A DNA stretch of 14,707 bases from Ignavibacteriales bacterium UBA6490 (GTDB taxonomy: Bacteria > Bacteroidota > Ignavibacteria > Ignavibacteriales > Ignavibacteriaceae), in the NCBI GenBank assembly GCA_002435365.1, contig DJMM01000068.1, positions 1 to 14,707 of the forward strand, written 5' to 3'. Each line of letters starts with the position of its first letter. The stretch's first letter is position 1. The notes under the pieces were generated by a model. That model was not told the origin of the DNA. It saw only the letters and a program-made list of their open reading frames with translations, and searched no databases. The position numbers were made by a program, and so were the translations under genes. Below, one piece after another: positions 6,969 through 14,415 of the stretch.

Positions 6969-8615
6969 ATGCCCTTAATCTTGCTGTTTATTCTCACATT
7001 CTGCTTCACAGCCGGCGGGCAGAGCAATTCTTCAGTTTTCATAAGGATGAACCAGGCGGGATTTCTTCCGCAGGATATAAAATCCGCAGTTATCTTCTCA
7101 AAAAAGAAGTTTAAAAATGAAAATTATTCAATCCTGAACAGCAAAGGAAAGATAATTTCAAAAGGAAGGATGCAGAAATCAGGTTTTTCTATCAATAATT
7201 TTAATTACTGCCGGACTATTGATTTCAGCGGGATAAGTGAACCGGGGGATTACAGGCTTAGAATTAAAGGTGCAAAAGATTACTATTTCAGGGTTAATAA
7301 TTATATTTATTCGGGCATAAGGGATTCTTTAATGCTGTTTTTTCAGGTGCAGCGGTGCGGACCCACCGATCCCCTGCTCCATGAACCCTGCCATATGTCC
7401 GATGCTACATCTGTTCCCGGATTTTCTGAAAATTCAATTGTGGATGTAACCGGCGGCTGGCACGATGCCGGGGATTATTTAAAATTTCTTTCCACTGCGG
7501 CATATACTACTTATATGCTGATTTTTTCCTACGAATTTGACCCGGACAAATTTGGTTTTGACAACGATAATAACAGTGTTCCCGATATACTTGAAGAAGC
7601 AAGAATCGGAATTGACTGGTTATTGCGGTGCCATCTAAGGAATGACCTATTAATTACACAGGTTCAGGATCTAAGGGATCATGATCAAAAATGGCGGCTG
7701 CCGGAAAATGATCTTCTTGGATTTGACAGGCCCGGTTTCACGGGAATCGGAAAAAATATTATTGGAATATATTCTGCAGCACTTGCTATTGCATCGAGGA
7801 TCTGGTCCACACGATTTTACGATTATGATTTCGCCGCACAATGTCTTGAAGCAGCAGAAGGGACCTTTTCCGCATATAAAACAGCACCAGATATAGACAC
7901 TATTGCATCAGGTGTTTACAAAGATATTTCATTCGCCGGGAAACTTGCGCTCGGTGCAGCCGAGCTTTACACCGCTACTAAAGACAGCGGTTATCTGAAA
8001 CTGGCAAAAGTATATGCAGATTCTGCAGGCTCCGATTTTTGGTGGAGCTGGGGAGATATAAATTCCCTGGTGCATTACAGGCTTACTACTCTCGGAGAGG
8101 ATTATTCAGATTACATTTTAAATAACATCAGGCATTTCAATCTCAAAAAAGACTCATCATTATTTTCTGAAGGAACCGATTTTACCTGGGGTTCGGTGAA
8201 CACAATTCTCGGAACGGCTCTGCAGGTTATTCTTTATAAAAGACTTTCCGGAAATAATGGATTTGATTCACTGCTCATTTTTCAGAGGGATTATGTATTA
8301 GGCAGAAATCCCTGGGGAATTTCTTTTGTGCACGGAATTGGAAAAACCTACCCGGTAAGGCTTCATTCCCAGATTGGATTTTTAAACAACGGTTACCTGC
8401 CCGGTGCAATTTCCTCCGGTCCGGCTTCATTACAAATACTTGAAAAATACAGCATAAATAGATCTTCAGGCTGGTATGATCGGTTCAATTCAGGGAGAAT
8501 TAGGTATTTCGACGATTATAATGATTATATTACAAATGAGCCGACAATAGCCGGAAATGCCACCGGTTTGTTCGTTTTTGGATTTTTTTCACGCCAGGAG
8601 TATGTAACAGATTAA
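6969..8615 (+). CDS. Exported glycoside hydrolase family 9 protein (cellulase family)
   Basis: 548 residues from ATG 6969. GH9 enzymes cleave beta-1,4-glucans (endoglucanase, cellodextrinase) or related beta-glycosides by inversion. A signal peptide (P-L-I-L-L-F-I-L-T-F-C-F-T-A-G-G) is followed by an Ig-like N-terminal domain (about 22-112; starts V-F-I-R-M-N-Q-A-G-F, ends Y-Y-F-R-V) and an (alpha/alpha)6 catalytic domain to the end. G-G-W-H-D-A-G-D-Y at 162-170 gives the two catalytic-site aspartates D166 and D169. The C-terminal Y-I-T-N-E-P-T-I-A-G-N-A-T-G gives the catalytic acid E524. G-R-N-P-W-G-I-S-F-V-H-G and P-V-R-L-H-S (H466) occupy the usual histidine-motif place but are divergent from P-H-H-R. 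The start is 6969 rather than ATG 6915 because AAAGG lies five bases upstream and it begins the signal peptide. No cellulose-binding or type IX sorting domain. Confidence 0.93.
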   Translation: MPLILLFILTFCFTAGGQSNSSVFIRMNQAGFLPQDIKSAVIFSKKKFKNENYSILNSKGKIISKGRMQKSGFSINNFNYCRTIDFSGISEPGDYRLRIKGAKDYYFRVNNYIYSGIRDSLMLFFQVQRCGPTDPLLHEPCHMSDATSVPGFSENSIVDVTGGWHDAGDYLKFLSTAAYTTYMLIFSYEFDPDKFGFDNDNNSVPDILEEARIGIDWLLRCHLRNDLLITQVQDLRDHDQKWRLPENDLLGFDRPGFTGIGKNIIGIYSAALAIASRIWSTRFYDYDFAAQCLEAAEGTFSAYKTAPDIDTIASGVYKDISFAGKLALGAAELYTATKDSGYLKLAKVYADSAGSDFWWSWGDINSLVHYRLTTLGEDYSDYILNNIRHFNLKKDSSLFSEGTDFTWGSVNTILGTALQVILYKRLSGNNGFDSLLIFQRDYVLGRNPWGISFVHGIGKTYPVRLHSQIGFLNNGYLPGAISSGPASLQILEKYSINRSSGWYDRFNSGRIRYFDDYNDYITNEPTIAGNATGLFVFGFFSRQEYVTD

Positions 8616-8616
8616 T

Positions 8617-8642
8617 ACAAAAGATGGCTTTTGTTTCTCTTT
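8617..8642 (+). terminator. Weak intrinsic terminator after the GH9 gene
   Basis: ACAAAAG (8617-8623) pairs perfectly with CTTTTGT (8628-8634) around an ATGG loop, followed by a T-rich tail (TTTCTCTTT). The stem is AT-rich and the tail is interrupted, so it may be leaky. It begins one base after the GH9 stop. Confidence 0.45.
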
Positions 8643-8726
8643 AGAGCACTTAAATGCTGATTATTGCGTGATTTAGAACAAATCCTCACGGCATAATATT
8701 TGGGAAAATAACAAAAAAATTCATCT

Positions 8727-9935
8727 ATGAAAAAAAGAATTCAAATTGTCCCTTCCGGTTTATCACTTGTGGATAAATCCTGGGGAGGTTTTTACAGAGG
8801 AGGAACTTATCTCCTGATTGGTGCAAGGAAATCGGGAAAAACAATGCTCGGTTTGCAATATGCAATGGAATGCGCCAGACAGAATGAAGTTTGCCTCTAC
8901 TTTACCAGCATGCGTCCCAAGGATTTAATGATCCTCGCAGCATCGATAGATTTTGATATCCAGGATTATATGAATCAGAATCTTATTATTGTTGTAAGAG
9001 TGGCATATCCTAAGGACGTATTTAAAACTTCAGGAAACGATGAATTTTATGTAGAGTATCTGCGGGATATTGTTACAGTAGTTGAAAAATACAAACCCTC
9101 AAAAATAATCTTCGATGAATTAACCCCTTTTATCGGTTTTGATAATGTAAACCTTCTTAAACAGACATTTCTAAAGACAACAGAGATTATAGAAGACTCC
9201 GGAATAACAAGTGTTTTTATTCTGGGCGAGCCGGCTACCCCTGCAGCGAGAAATATTGTAGATACTCTTTCAGGATTTGCGACAGGTGTAATAAACCTGC
9301 AGAAAAATATTCTCGGCGAACATGGCGGAATAATGTATATTACTCCGAACATCGGGCATAATGAAGGCCGGTTCAGCGCTAATTATTTCATCGAACCCTA
9401 TAAGGGAGTTGTTGACGATTTTAAAGAAACGGGAAAAAAGATTTTAAGGGAGCCGGGAGGCTCATACACCAGTCTTTCGGAACTTGATATTCCGGAAATG
9501 GAATCAGTTTCATCCAACTTGTACACTGTAGCTGATTTTGAGCTTATAATTAACACACAGATTGCATTATATAAAAGTACAGGACAAATTTTCTCACTAA
9601 TTTCTTTCAGGATTGACCCTCAGGTAACGGGTCTTGTTAAAGACAATCAATTATATAATGCCATAAGATTATCTATTGATAGGAAAGATAAACTCTGCAG
9701 AATGGACAACTGCCAGATTATTCTTCTATCAGGAGATGATTCGAAAAATATCAATTCAATTTTATCGGGAGTAAAGAAGAACCTTCTCACTAACGGAGAA
9801 AATGCTGCGGAGATACTCAGAACTGTTTCGGTCAACATAGTAAAAGTTGATCAGTCTGTAAACAATGCGGACGATATCTTAAAGAAAGTAATTTCGGGAG
9901 AAACCCGGGAAAAAAATAAATTTGGTTATTACTAA
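8727..9935 (+). CDS. KaiC/RecA-like ATPase fused to a degenerate GGDEF-like domain
   Basis: 402 residues, no signal peptide, cytoplasmic. Residues 1-225 are a RecA-superfamily (KaiC/RAD55-like) ATPase: G-L-S-L-V-D-K-S-W-G-G-F-Y-R-G-G entry, Walker A G-A-R-K-S-G-K-T at 32-39, Walker B K-I-I-F-D-E at 126-131 with D130 and E131. Both are intact, so ATP binding and hydrolysis look possible. After a linker, residues about 268-390 follow the GGDEF fold order: F-E-L-I-I-N-T-Q-I-A-L-Y-K-S-T-G at 271-286, S-L-I-S-F-R-I-D at 290-297, then D-K-L-C-R-M-D-N-C-Q-I-I-L-L at 321-334. The signature GG(D/E)EF is replaced by D-N-C-Q-I, and the usual RxxD inhibitory site is not intact (D-R-K-D). Cyclase activity is therefore unlikely; c-di-GMP binding is open. 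Stop codon is one base before the TPR-barrel gene, so the two are coupled. The GGDEF assignment is my pattern reading, not a search result. Confidence 0.8.
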   Translation: MKKRIQIVPSGLSLVDKSWGGFYRGGTYLLIGARKSGKTMLGLQYAMECARQNEVCLYFTSMRPKDLMILAASIDFDIQDYMNQNLIIVVRVAYPKDVFKTSGNDEFYVEYLRDIVTVVEKYKPSKIIFDELTPFIGFDNVNLLKQTFLKTTEIIEDSGITSVFILGEPATPAARNIVDTLSGFATGVINLQKNILGEHGGIMYITPNIGHNEGRFSANYFIEPYKGVVDDFKETGKKILREPGGSYTSLSELDIPEMESVSSNLYTVADFELIINTQIALYKSTGQIFSLISFRIDPQVTGLVKDNQLYNAIRLSIDRKDKLCRMDNCQIILLSGDDSKNINSILSGVKKNLLTNGENAAEILRTVSVNIVKVDQSVNNADDILKKVISGETREKNKFGYY

Positions 9936-9936
9936 A

Positions 9937-12786
9937 ATGAAAAAGTTATTTATTTTTTTAATGGTTTTTTCTTCATTTGTATTTCCTCAGCAGAACAGTG
10001 TTGAATTAAAGAAGGATGCACTTGCACAAATGCAGCACGGGAAATATGGAGAAGCCATTGACCTCCTTAACCGTTACATCTCTGCACTTCCGCAGAATCC
10101 TGATGGTTATAATCTCAGAGGACTCGCTCATGAAAAACGCGGCCAGTATGAAATGGCGGTCTATGATTTCAGATCTGCCAGAAAGCTCGCGCCGAAAGAC
10201 CGTGAAATAAGTAAAAATCTGGCCAGGACCACAGACTCGTGGTATAAGCTCCTGTTTAATAAAATAGAGGGGCATAAGAGGGAAATTGCAATTGATCCGT
10301 CCGTTCCTGTGAATTACCTGGAGATCGGGAAATGCTATAAGAACATGGGAGAATGGGCAACGGCCGAAACCTGGTACGACGAATACCTGAAAAGAGAAGA
10401 AGCTTCCCCGGATGAAATTATAAGATATTCTGAAATCCTGGCAAAAACCAATCATATCTCCAAAGGGGAACCGATACTTAAAAGATATGTTGAGAAATAT
10501 CCAGACGACCAGCGGCTCTGGTCACGCTATGGTTATTTTACTTTATGGCTCGGCAAGAAAAGAACTGCAATTGATGCCTTTGAACATGCTCTGGCTATAA
10601 AACCATACTTTCAGGAAGCAATGGATGGTCTTGATCTTGCAAAAGGACGCGGTATAGTTTATACCGTAAACGATACCTCCTACAGATATTCAAAAACCCA
10701 GGGCATGGTTCTCAGGAAGCCAAAACATGTCTATCCGATCGACAGGTATTACGGGATTCTTAAAAGAACTCCGGGGGATAACGATACCCGGTTAAAGCTT
10801 GTTAAGGCTTTGATAAAGGCCGGTAGATATGAAGAAGCATTCACAGAACTTGAAATCCTCTCAGCGGATTCAGTGAGCGCGGAAAAATATAGTGTTTACA
10901 TTAAAGATGTCACCTCCCAAAGGGACAGTCTTATTGCCATACGCGTTAATAACTATATTAAAAGAATAAATAAAAACCCGAATGACCGGGAAGCAGTTGT
11001 AAGGCTGGCTCAATATTATGCGGGAATTCCTGATTATGATAATGCGCTGGCAGTTCTTAAAACATACATAAATCAACAGCCGGATAAGGAAGCTGCTGAT
11101 CAACGATATCTGTATGCGCAATACGCGGCATGGGATTACAGGTTCGGCGATGCCCTCGACCAGCTCGAAATTTTATTGAAATATTATCCCGATAATGTTG
11201 ATTACCAGCTGCTCCGGGCACAGGTTGCCGTATGGACTGATCAGGAGCTTAATAAAGCTGACTTCTATCTTGGTGAAGTGCTTAAGAAAGATCCCAATAA
11301 CCTGCAGGCACTTATAACCGCAGCTACCCTTAAAATCAAGCTGCAGGAATTTGCTTCTGCCAAATCTTATATCAACCGCGCGTATATCGTAGATTCAGGC
11401 AATAAGGATCTGGAATTAGTGAGAAATAATTATGAGGTTAACCTGGCGAGCTATGAGCTGTATTCAATTTTATACTCGGCAAGAGACCTGGTTGAACAAA
11501 ATAATTGTGCCGGCGCACTGGAAAAGTATAATGAGTATTTTTCAAAAGTAACTGCACCAAGCCGCCTTGAAAAAATTGAGTATGCCAGCGTTTACCTGTG
11601 TATGGAGGATTTCAAATCCGCAGGAAATATTTACGATGAGCTTCTTAAGGAAGAGTATGATTTCGATATAGCAGTGCTAAGGGCAAAGGCATACTTATGG
11701 TCCCGCGATTCCGTTACTGCGCTAAAAGAGTTCAGAAAGCTGTCGGCTGAAAAACCGGATGACTTTGATGCCAACTTCTTCTATGGTGTAGCCCTTGCAA
11801 ATAACGAATACTATGATGATGCCGGAGAAGTTTATGACCGTCTGCTAACTGAAACGAGCGATAGTTCAAGAATAAGGATGATTAGAGAAGCAAAAGGATG
11901 GATACCGGAAGGAAGGCTGTTCGGAGGTTTCCCTGTGCTTCTGGCATTGGCACCGCAGTTCGGCTTTTACGATGATAACCAGGCATTTACATTAAGAACA
12001 GCAGGAGGCAGACTGGAAATCGGTATAACTAATTACCTCTCTGTTGGAGCTACATTTACAAATAGTAATCTGAGAACAACAGGATTGCAGCGGAACATAA
12101 ATTCAGTTAAAGGAAATATTTTCCTGAACATATCATCAAGACTGCAGCTTTCCGCGGGTGCCGGCAGATTAACAACTAAAGGTATATCCGGCAAAAATAT
12201 TTTTGACGGACAGCTTAAGTACACCCAGGAACGGTTTTCAGCTTATGCATATTATGAAAAGAACGATGCGAGGCTGATCCTTTATTCACCTTATATTCTG
12301 AATAATGATCTTTCCGTTGACCTCGGAAGAGCAGGATTTTCTTACAGCAAGCCGAAAGGATTGGTTGCAGCAGGACGATTCACATATCTTTCTGTCTCAG
12401 ATAAGAACGAAGGAAATGATGTATTCTTCCGTATCGGTAAAGGTGTATCTTACGATTTTTCACTGGGATATGAATTTCAGTATCTGAACTACTCGAAGCA
12501 TACGGCATTTTACTGGAGCCCGGATAACTTCGATTCACACAGTATCTGGGGAGACTGGGTACTTGTGGATGAGAAAGAAGATAACTTTAAAATCAATCTT
12601 GGCGGAAAACTGGGCTATATCTCGGAAGGAGATTTTATCATCCGGGAAATATCCGGAGATATTTCATATAAACCCTTTGCGAATTTTATTCTTGTAGGAA
12701 AACTGGTTGCCGGAAGTACCTACAAATTTAACGCCGGCTATAACTACATGTCTACAGTATTGAGTGCGTACTGGAGCCTATATTAG
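9937..12786 (+). CDS. TPR protein with C-terminal outer-membrane beta-barrel (BcsC/PelB/PgaA-like)
   Basis: 949 residues. Signal peptide M-K-K-L-F-I-F-L-M-V-F-S-S-F-V-F-P-Q, then a long helical region (about 20-645) of tetratricopeptide-type repeats, for example A-L-A-Q-M-Q-H-G-K-Y-G-E-A-I-D-L-L and L-R-G-L-A-H-E-K-R-G-Q-Y-E-M-A-V near the N-terminus. From about 660 to the end it switches to alternating amphipathic strands rich in glycine and aromatics and ends A-Y-W-S-L-Y, a C-terminal aromatic typical of outer-membrane barrels. F-Y-W-S-P-D-N-F at 858-865 recalls the Y-F-S-P motif in the barrels of BcsC-type exporters. Periplasmic TPRs plus a barrel are the architecture of exopolysaccharide secretins such as BcsC, PelB and PgaA. 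ATG at 9937 is chosen over an in-frame TTG at 9922; it lies one base after the upstream stop (TAA-A-ATG), indicating translational coupling. Substrate not determinable. Confidence 0.85.
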   Translation: MKKLFIFLMVFSSFVFPQQNSVELKKDALAQMQHGKYGEAIDLLNRYISALPQNPDGYNLRGLAHEKRGQYEMAVYDFRSARKLAPKDREISKNLARTTDSWYKLLFNKIEGHKREIAIDPSVPVNYLEIGKCYKNMGEWATAETWYDEYLKREEASPDEIIRYSEILAKTNHISKGEPILKRYVEKYPDDQRLWSRYGYFTLWLGKKRTAIDAFEHALAIKPYFQEAMDGLDLAKGRGIVYTVNDTSYRYSKTQGMVLRKPKHVYPIDRYYGILKRTPGDNDTRLKLVKALIKAGRYEEAFTELEILSADSVSAEKYSVYIKDVTSQRDSLIAIRVNNYIKRINKNPNDREAVVRLAQYYAGIPDYDNALAVLKTYINQQPDKEAADQRYLYAQYAAWDYRFGDALDQLEILLKYYPDNVDYQLLRAQVAVWTDQELNKADFYLGEVLKKDPNNLQALITAATLKIKLQEFASAKSYINRAYIVDSGNKDLELVRNNYEVNLASYELYSILYSARDLVEQNNCAGALEKYNEYFSKVTAPSRLEKIEYASVYLCMEDFKSAGNIYDELLKEEYDFDIAVLRAKAYLWSRDSVTALKEFRKLSAEKPDDFDANFFYGVALANNEYYDDAGEVYDRLLTETSDSSRIRMIREAKGWIPEGRLFGGFPVLLALAPQFGFYDDNQAFTLRTAGGRLEIGITNYLSVGATFTNSNLRTTGLQRNINSVKGNIFLNISSRLQLSAGAGRLTTKGISGKNIFDGQLKYTQERFSAYAYYEKNDARLILYSPYILNNDLSVDLGRAGFSYSKPKGLVAAGRFTYLSVSDKNEGNDVFFRIGKGVSYDFSLGYEFQYLNYSKHTAFYWSPDNFDSHSIWGDWVLVDEKEDNFKINLGGKLGYISEGDFIIREISGDISYKPFANFILVGKLVAGSTYKFNAGYNYMSTVLSAYWSLY

Positions 12787-12805
12787 TAATGAGCAAGGCA
12801 GCTAC

Positions 12806-13801
12806 TTAATGGACACTCCCTATGATCAGGGGGTGTTCATTAATTTCTCCTGAAAGCTTCAATAACTTTTCCTTTTCATCGGACTTTATTACCGCAACCA
12901 GGCCAATCCCCAGATTAAATACTTTCCGCATCTCTTCATCACTGATATTGCCAGTGGACTGAATTAGTTTGAAAACCTGGGGAATTTCCCACTTATCCCA
13001 CTGAATTTTCAATGAAAGCCCCTCAGGAATTATGCGCATTGTATTTCCTATAATCCCGCCGCCGGTGATGTGTGAAAAACCTTTAACACTCATGTTAGCG
13101 GTTAAATGACTGATAAGCCTAAGGTAAGATTTATGGACCCTCAAAAGCTCATCTCCAAGAGTTCCGGGTAATCCTTCAGGCCTGGAATCAAGACTGTATT
13201 TACCAAGAAGAACTTTCCTGGCAAGAGAATATCCGTTTGTATGAAGTCCGTTGGACGGATAACCGATAAGAAGATCCCCTTTAGCAATATTTTTTCCATC
13301 GATGATCTTTGACTTTTCCACAATACCCACAATTGTACCGGACATATCATATTCATCATCAGCATATATTCCAGGCATTTCCGCAGTTTCGCCTCCAATA
13401 AGAGCACACCCGTTCTCTTTACAGGCAAGGGAGAACCCTTCGATAATCTTTTCAGCAACCTGCGAATCAAGCTTGCCGAAAGCAAGGTAATCCAAAAAAT
13501 AAAGCGGTTTCGCCCCGCAAACTGCAATATCATTTACACAGTGATTTACAAGATCCTGTCCGACAGTTGAATGCCTGTCCATGGCAAACGCAATTTTAAG
13601 TTTTGTACCGACACCATCGACACTTGAAACCAAAACAGGGTTTTTATATTCTTTCAGGTCCAGTTCAAAGAATCCGCCGAACAAACCGATATCTGAAAGA
13701 ACATTCTTTGTAAATGTTGACCTGGCAAGTCCCTTTATTTTCCGTACAGTCTCTTCTCCTGCCTCAATATCGACTCCTGAAGCTTTATAAGAATTTTCCA
13801 A
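12806..13801 (-). CDS. purM: Phosphoribosylformylglycinamidine cyclo-ligase (AIR synthetase)
   Basis: 331 residues, full length for PurM. Catalyses the ATP-dependent ring closure of FGAM to aminoimidazole ribonucleotide, step five of purine synthesis, in the cytoplasm. Motifs: Y-K-A-S-G-V-D near the start, S-V-D-G-V-G-T-K (60-67), H-C-V-N-D-I (87-92), G-G-E-T-A-E-M-P-G (136-144), P-S-N-G-L-H-T-N-G-Y-S-L (182-193), H-I-T-G-G-G (244-249) and M-R-K-V-F-N-L-G-I-G (291-300). The ATG follows AGAGGAC by five bases. No other purine gene is adjacent. It converges on the TPR-barrel gene with only 19 bases between stops, and its last codons form a stable hairpin. Confidence 0.97.
   Translation of the reverse strand: MENSYKASGVDIEAGEETVRKIKGLARSTFTKNVLSDIGLFGGFFELDLKEYKNPVLVSSVDGVGTKLKIAFAMDRHSTVGQDLVNHCVNDIAVCGAKPLYFLDYLAFGKLDSQVAEKIIEGFSLACKENGCALIGGETAEMPGIYADDEYDMSGTIVGIVEKSKIIDGKNIAKGDLLIGYPSNGLHTNGYSLARKVLLGKYSLDSRPEGLPGTLGDELLRVHKSYLRLISHLTANMSVKGFSHITGGGIIGNTMRIIPEGLSLKIQWDKWEIPQVFKLIQSTGNISDEEMRKVFNLGIGLVAVIKSDEKEKLLKLSGEINEHPLIIGSVH
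12808..12841. terminator. Hairpin embedded in the 3' end of purM
   Basis: AATGGACACTCCC (12808-12820) pairs with GGGGGTGTTCATT (12829-12841), thirteen pairs with two wobble positions around an eight-base loop. It covers the last dozen codons of purM and lies just after the stop of the convergent TPR-barrel gene. No U tract follows on either strand; a role in ending or stabilising the plus-strand transcript is inferred. Confidence 0.5.
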
Positions 13802-13915
13802 ACAAGTCCTCTTTAATTTTTTTCCTTAAATATATCAACATTCCAGTGAAGTTTATTTGAGTTGTTTTTTTGAATCAATATTTGTTTTTTCAAAGTATAA
13901 TTTCATAAATTTATT

Positions 13916-13923
13916 TAACTTTG
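13916..13923 (+). promoter_or_regulatory. Candidate -7 element for the rhodanese-like gene
   Basis: TAACTTTG matches TAnnTTTG exactly, 21 bases ahead of the ATG at 13945. There is no TTG at the usual upstream distance. It overlaps the in-frame TTG codon at 13921 and so argues that translation starts at the ATG. Confidence 0.4.
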
Positions 13924-13944
13924 CAAAATAAAATATTAAATAAA

Positions 13945-14415
13945 ATGAAACCTCTTCTAATAATTGGCATTATAATGATTTCAACAGCTTCTGCCCTGCT
14001 GTTCAATTATCTTAATCCTGAAGGATTAACTATTATATCTGTAAAGCAGGATGAAAGTGAGACTCCGGAAAACCGCAAAATTGAGTTCTTTAAACCTATT
14101 AATATTGAGACTAATGACGCTTACCTGCTTTTTACAAAAGAGCTGCAGTTTATTGATGTTCGTTTTCCCGAGGAATACAGAGCGGGCCATATTCCTAACT
14201 CCATGAACCTGCCTTTTGAACATATAAAGGATGCAAAGGAGATTCTGGCACATTTACCGCAGGATACTCCCCTTGTTATTTACGGCAGCAAAATAGATGC
14301 GCGGCTAAACAATGTTGCCGCGGAAGAAATATTCAGAACAGGTTATAAGAAAGTCTATATTTACTCCGGTGGAATAGACGAATGGATAAGAACCGGCTAC
14401 CAGGTAATCAGATGA
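13945..14415 (+). CDS. Membrane-anchored rhodanese-fold protein lacking the catalytic cysteine
   Basis: 156 residues from ATG 13945. An N-terminal hydrophobic segment (about 4-20) acts as an anchor or uncleaved signal, placing the rhodanese domain (about 52-156) outside the cytoplasm. Family signatures: F-I-D-V-R-F-P-E-E-Y-R-A-G-H-I-P-N-S-M-N-L-P (69-90) and V-Y-I-Y-S-G-G-I-D-E-W (137-147). In the active-site loop, where sulfurtransferases have Y-C-x-x-G-x-R, this protein reads V-I-Y-G-S-K-I-D-A-R (111-120): Gly114 replaces the cysteine. It should be inactive as a sulfurtransferase and may bind or scaffold. ATG is preferred over the TTG at 13921 (see promoter). Its stop overlaps the next start (ATGA), so the two are an operon. 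Confidence 0.9.
   Translation: MKPLLIIGIIMISTASALLFNYLNPEGLTIISVKQDESETPENRKIEFFKPINIETNDAYLLFTKELQFIDVRFPEEYRAGHIPNSMNLPFEHIKDAKEILAHLPQDTPLVIYGSKIDARLNNVAAEEIFRTGYKKVYIYSGGIDEWIRTGYQVIR

Noticed and set aside
8645..8726. TAATAT/AATATTTG box upstream of the ATPase gene as a promoter
   Set aside because: Only seven of eight bases match TAnnTTTG and no upstream TTG is at a suitable distance; a promoter is likely here but cannot be placed.
9922..9936. In-frame TTG start for the TPR-barrel protein, overlapping the ATPase gene
   Set aside because: The extension M-V-I-T-K would precede a normal signal peptide that starts with ATG at 9937 directly after the upstream stop.
10006..10455. 149-codon minus-strand frame inside the TPR-barrel gene
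   Set aside because: Antisense to coding TPR repeats, no recognisable features.
13141..13533. 130-codon minus-strand frame inside purM
   Set aside because: Lies in another frame of purM, whose product is unmistakable; no domain or ribosome site.
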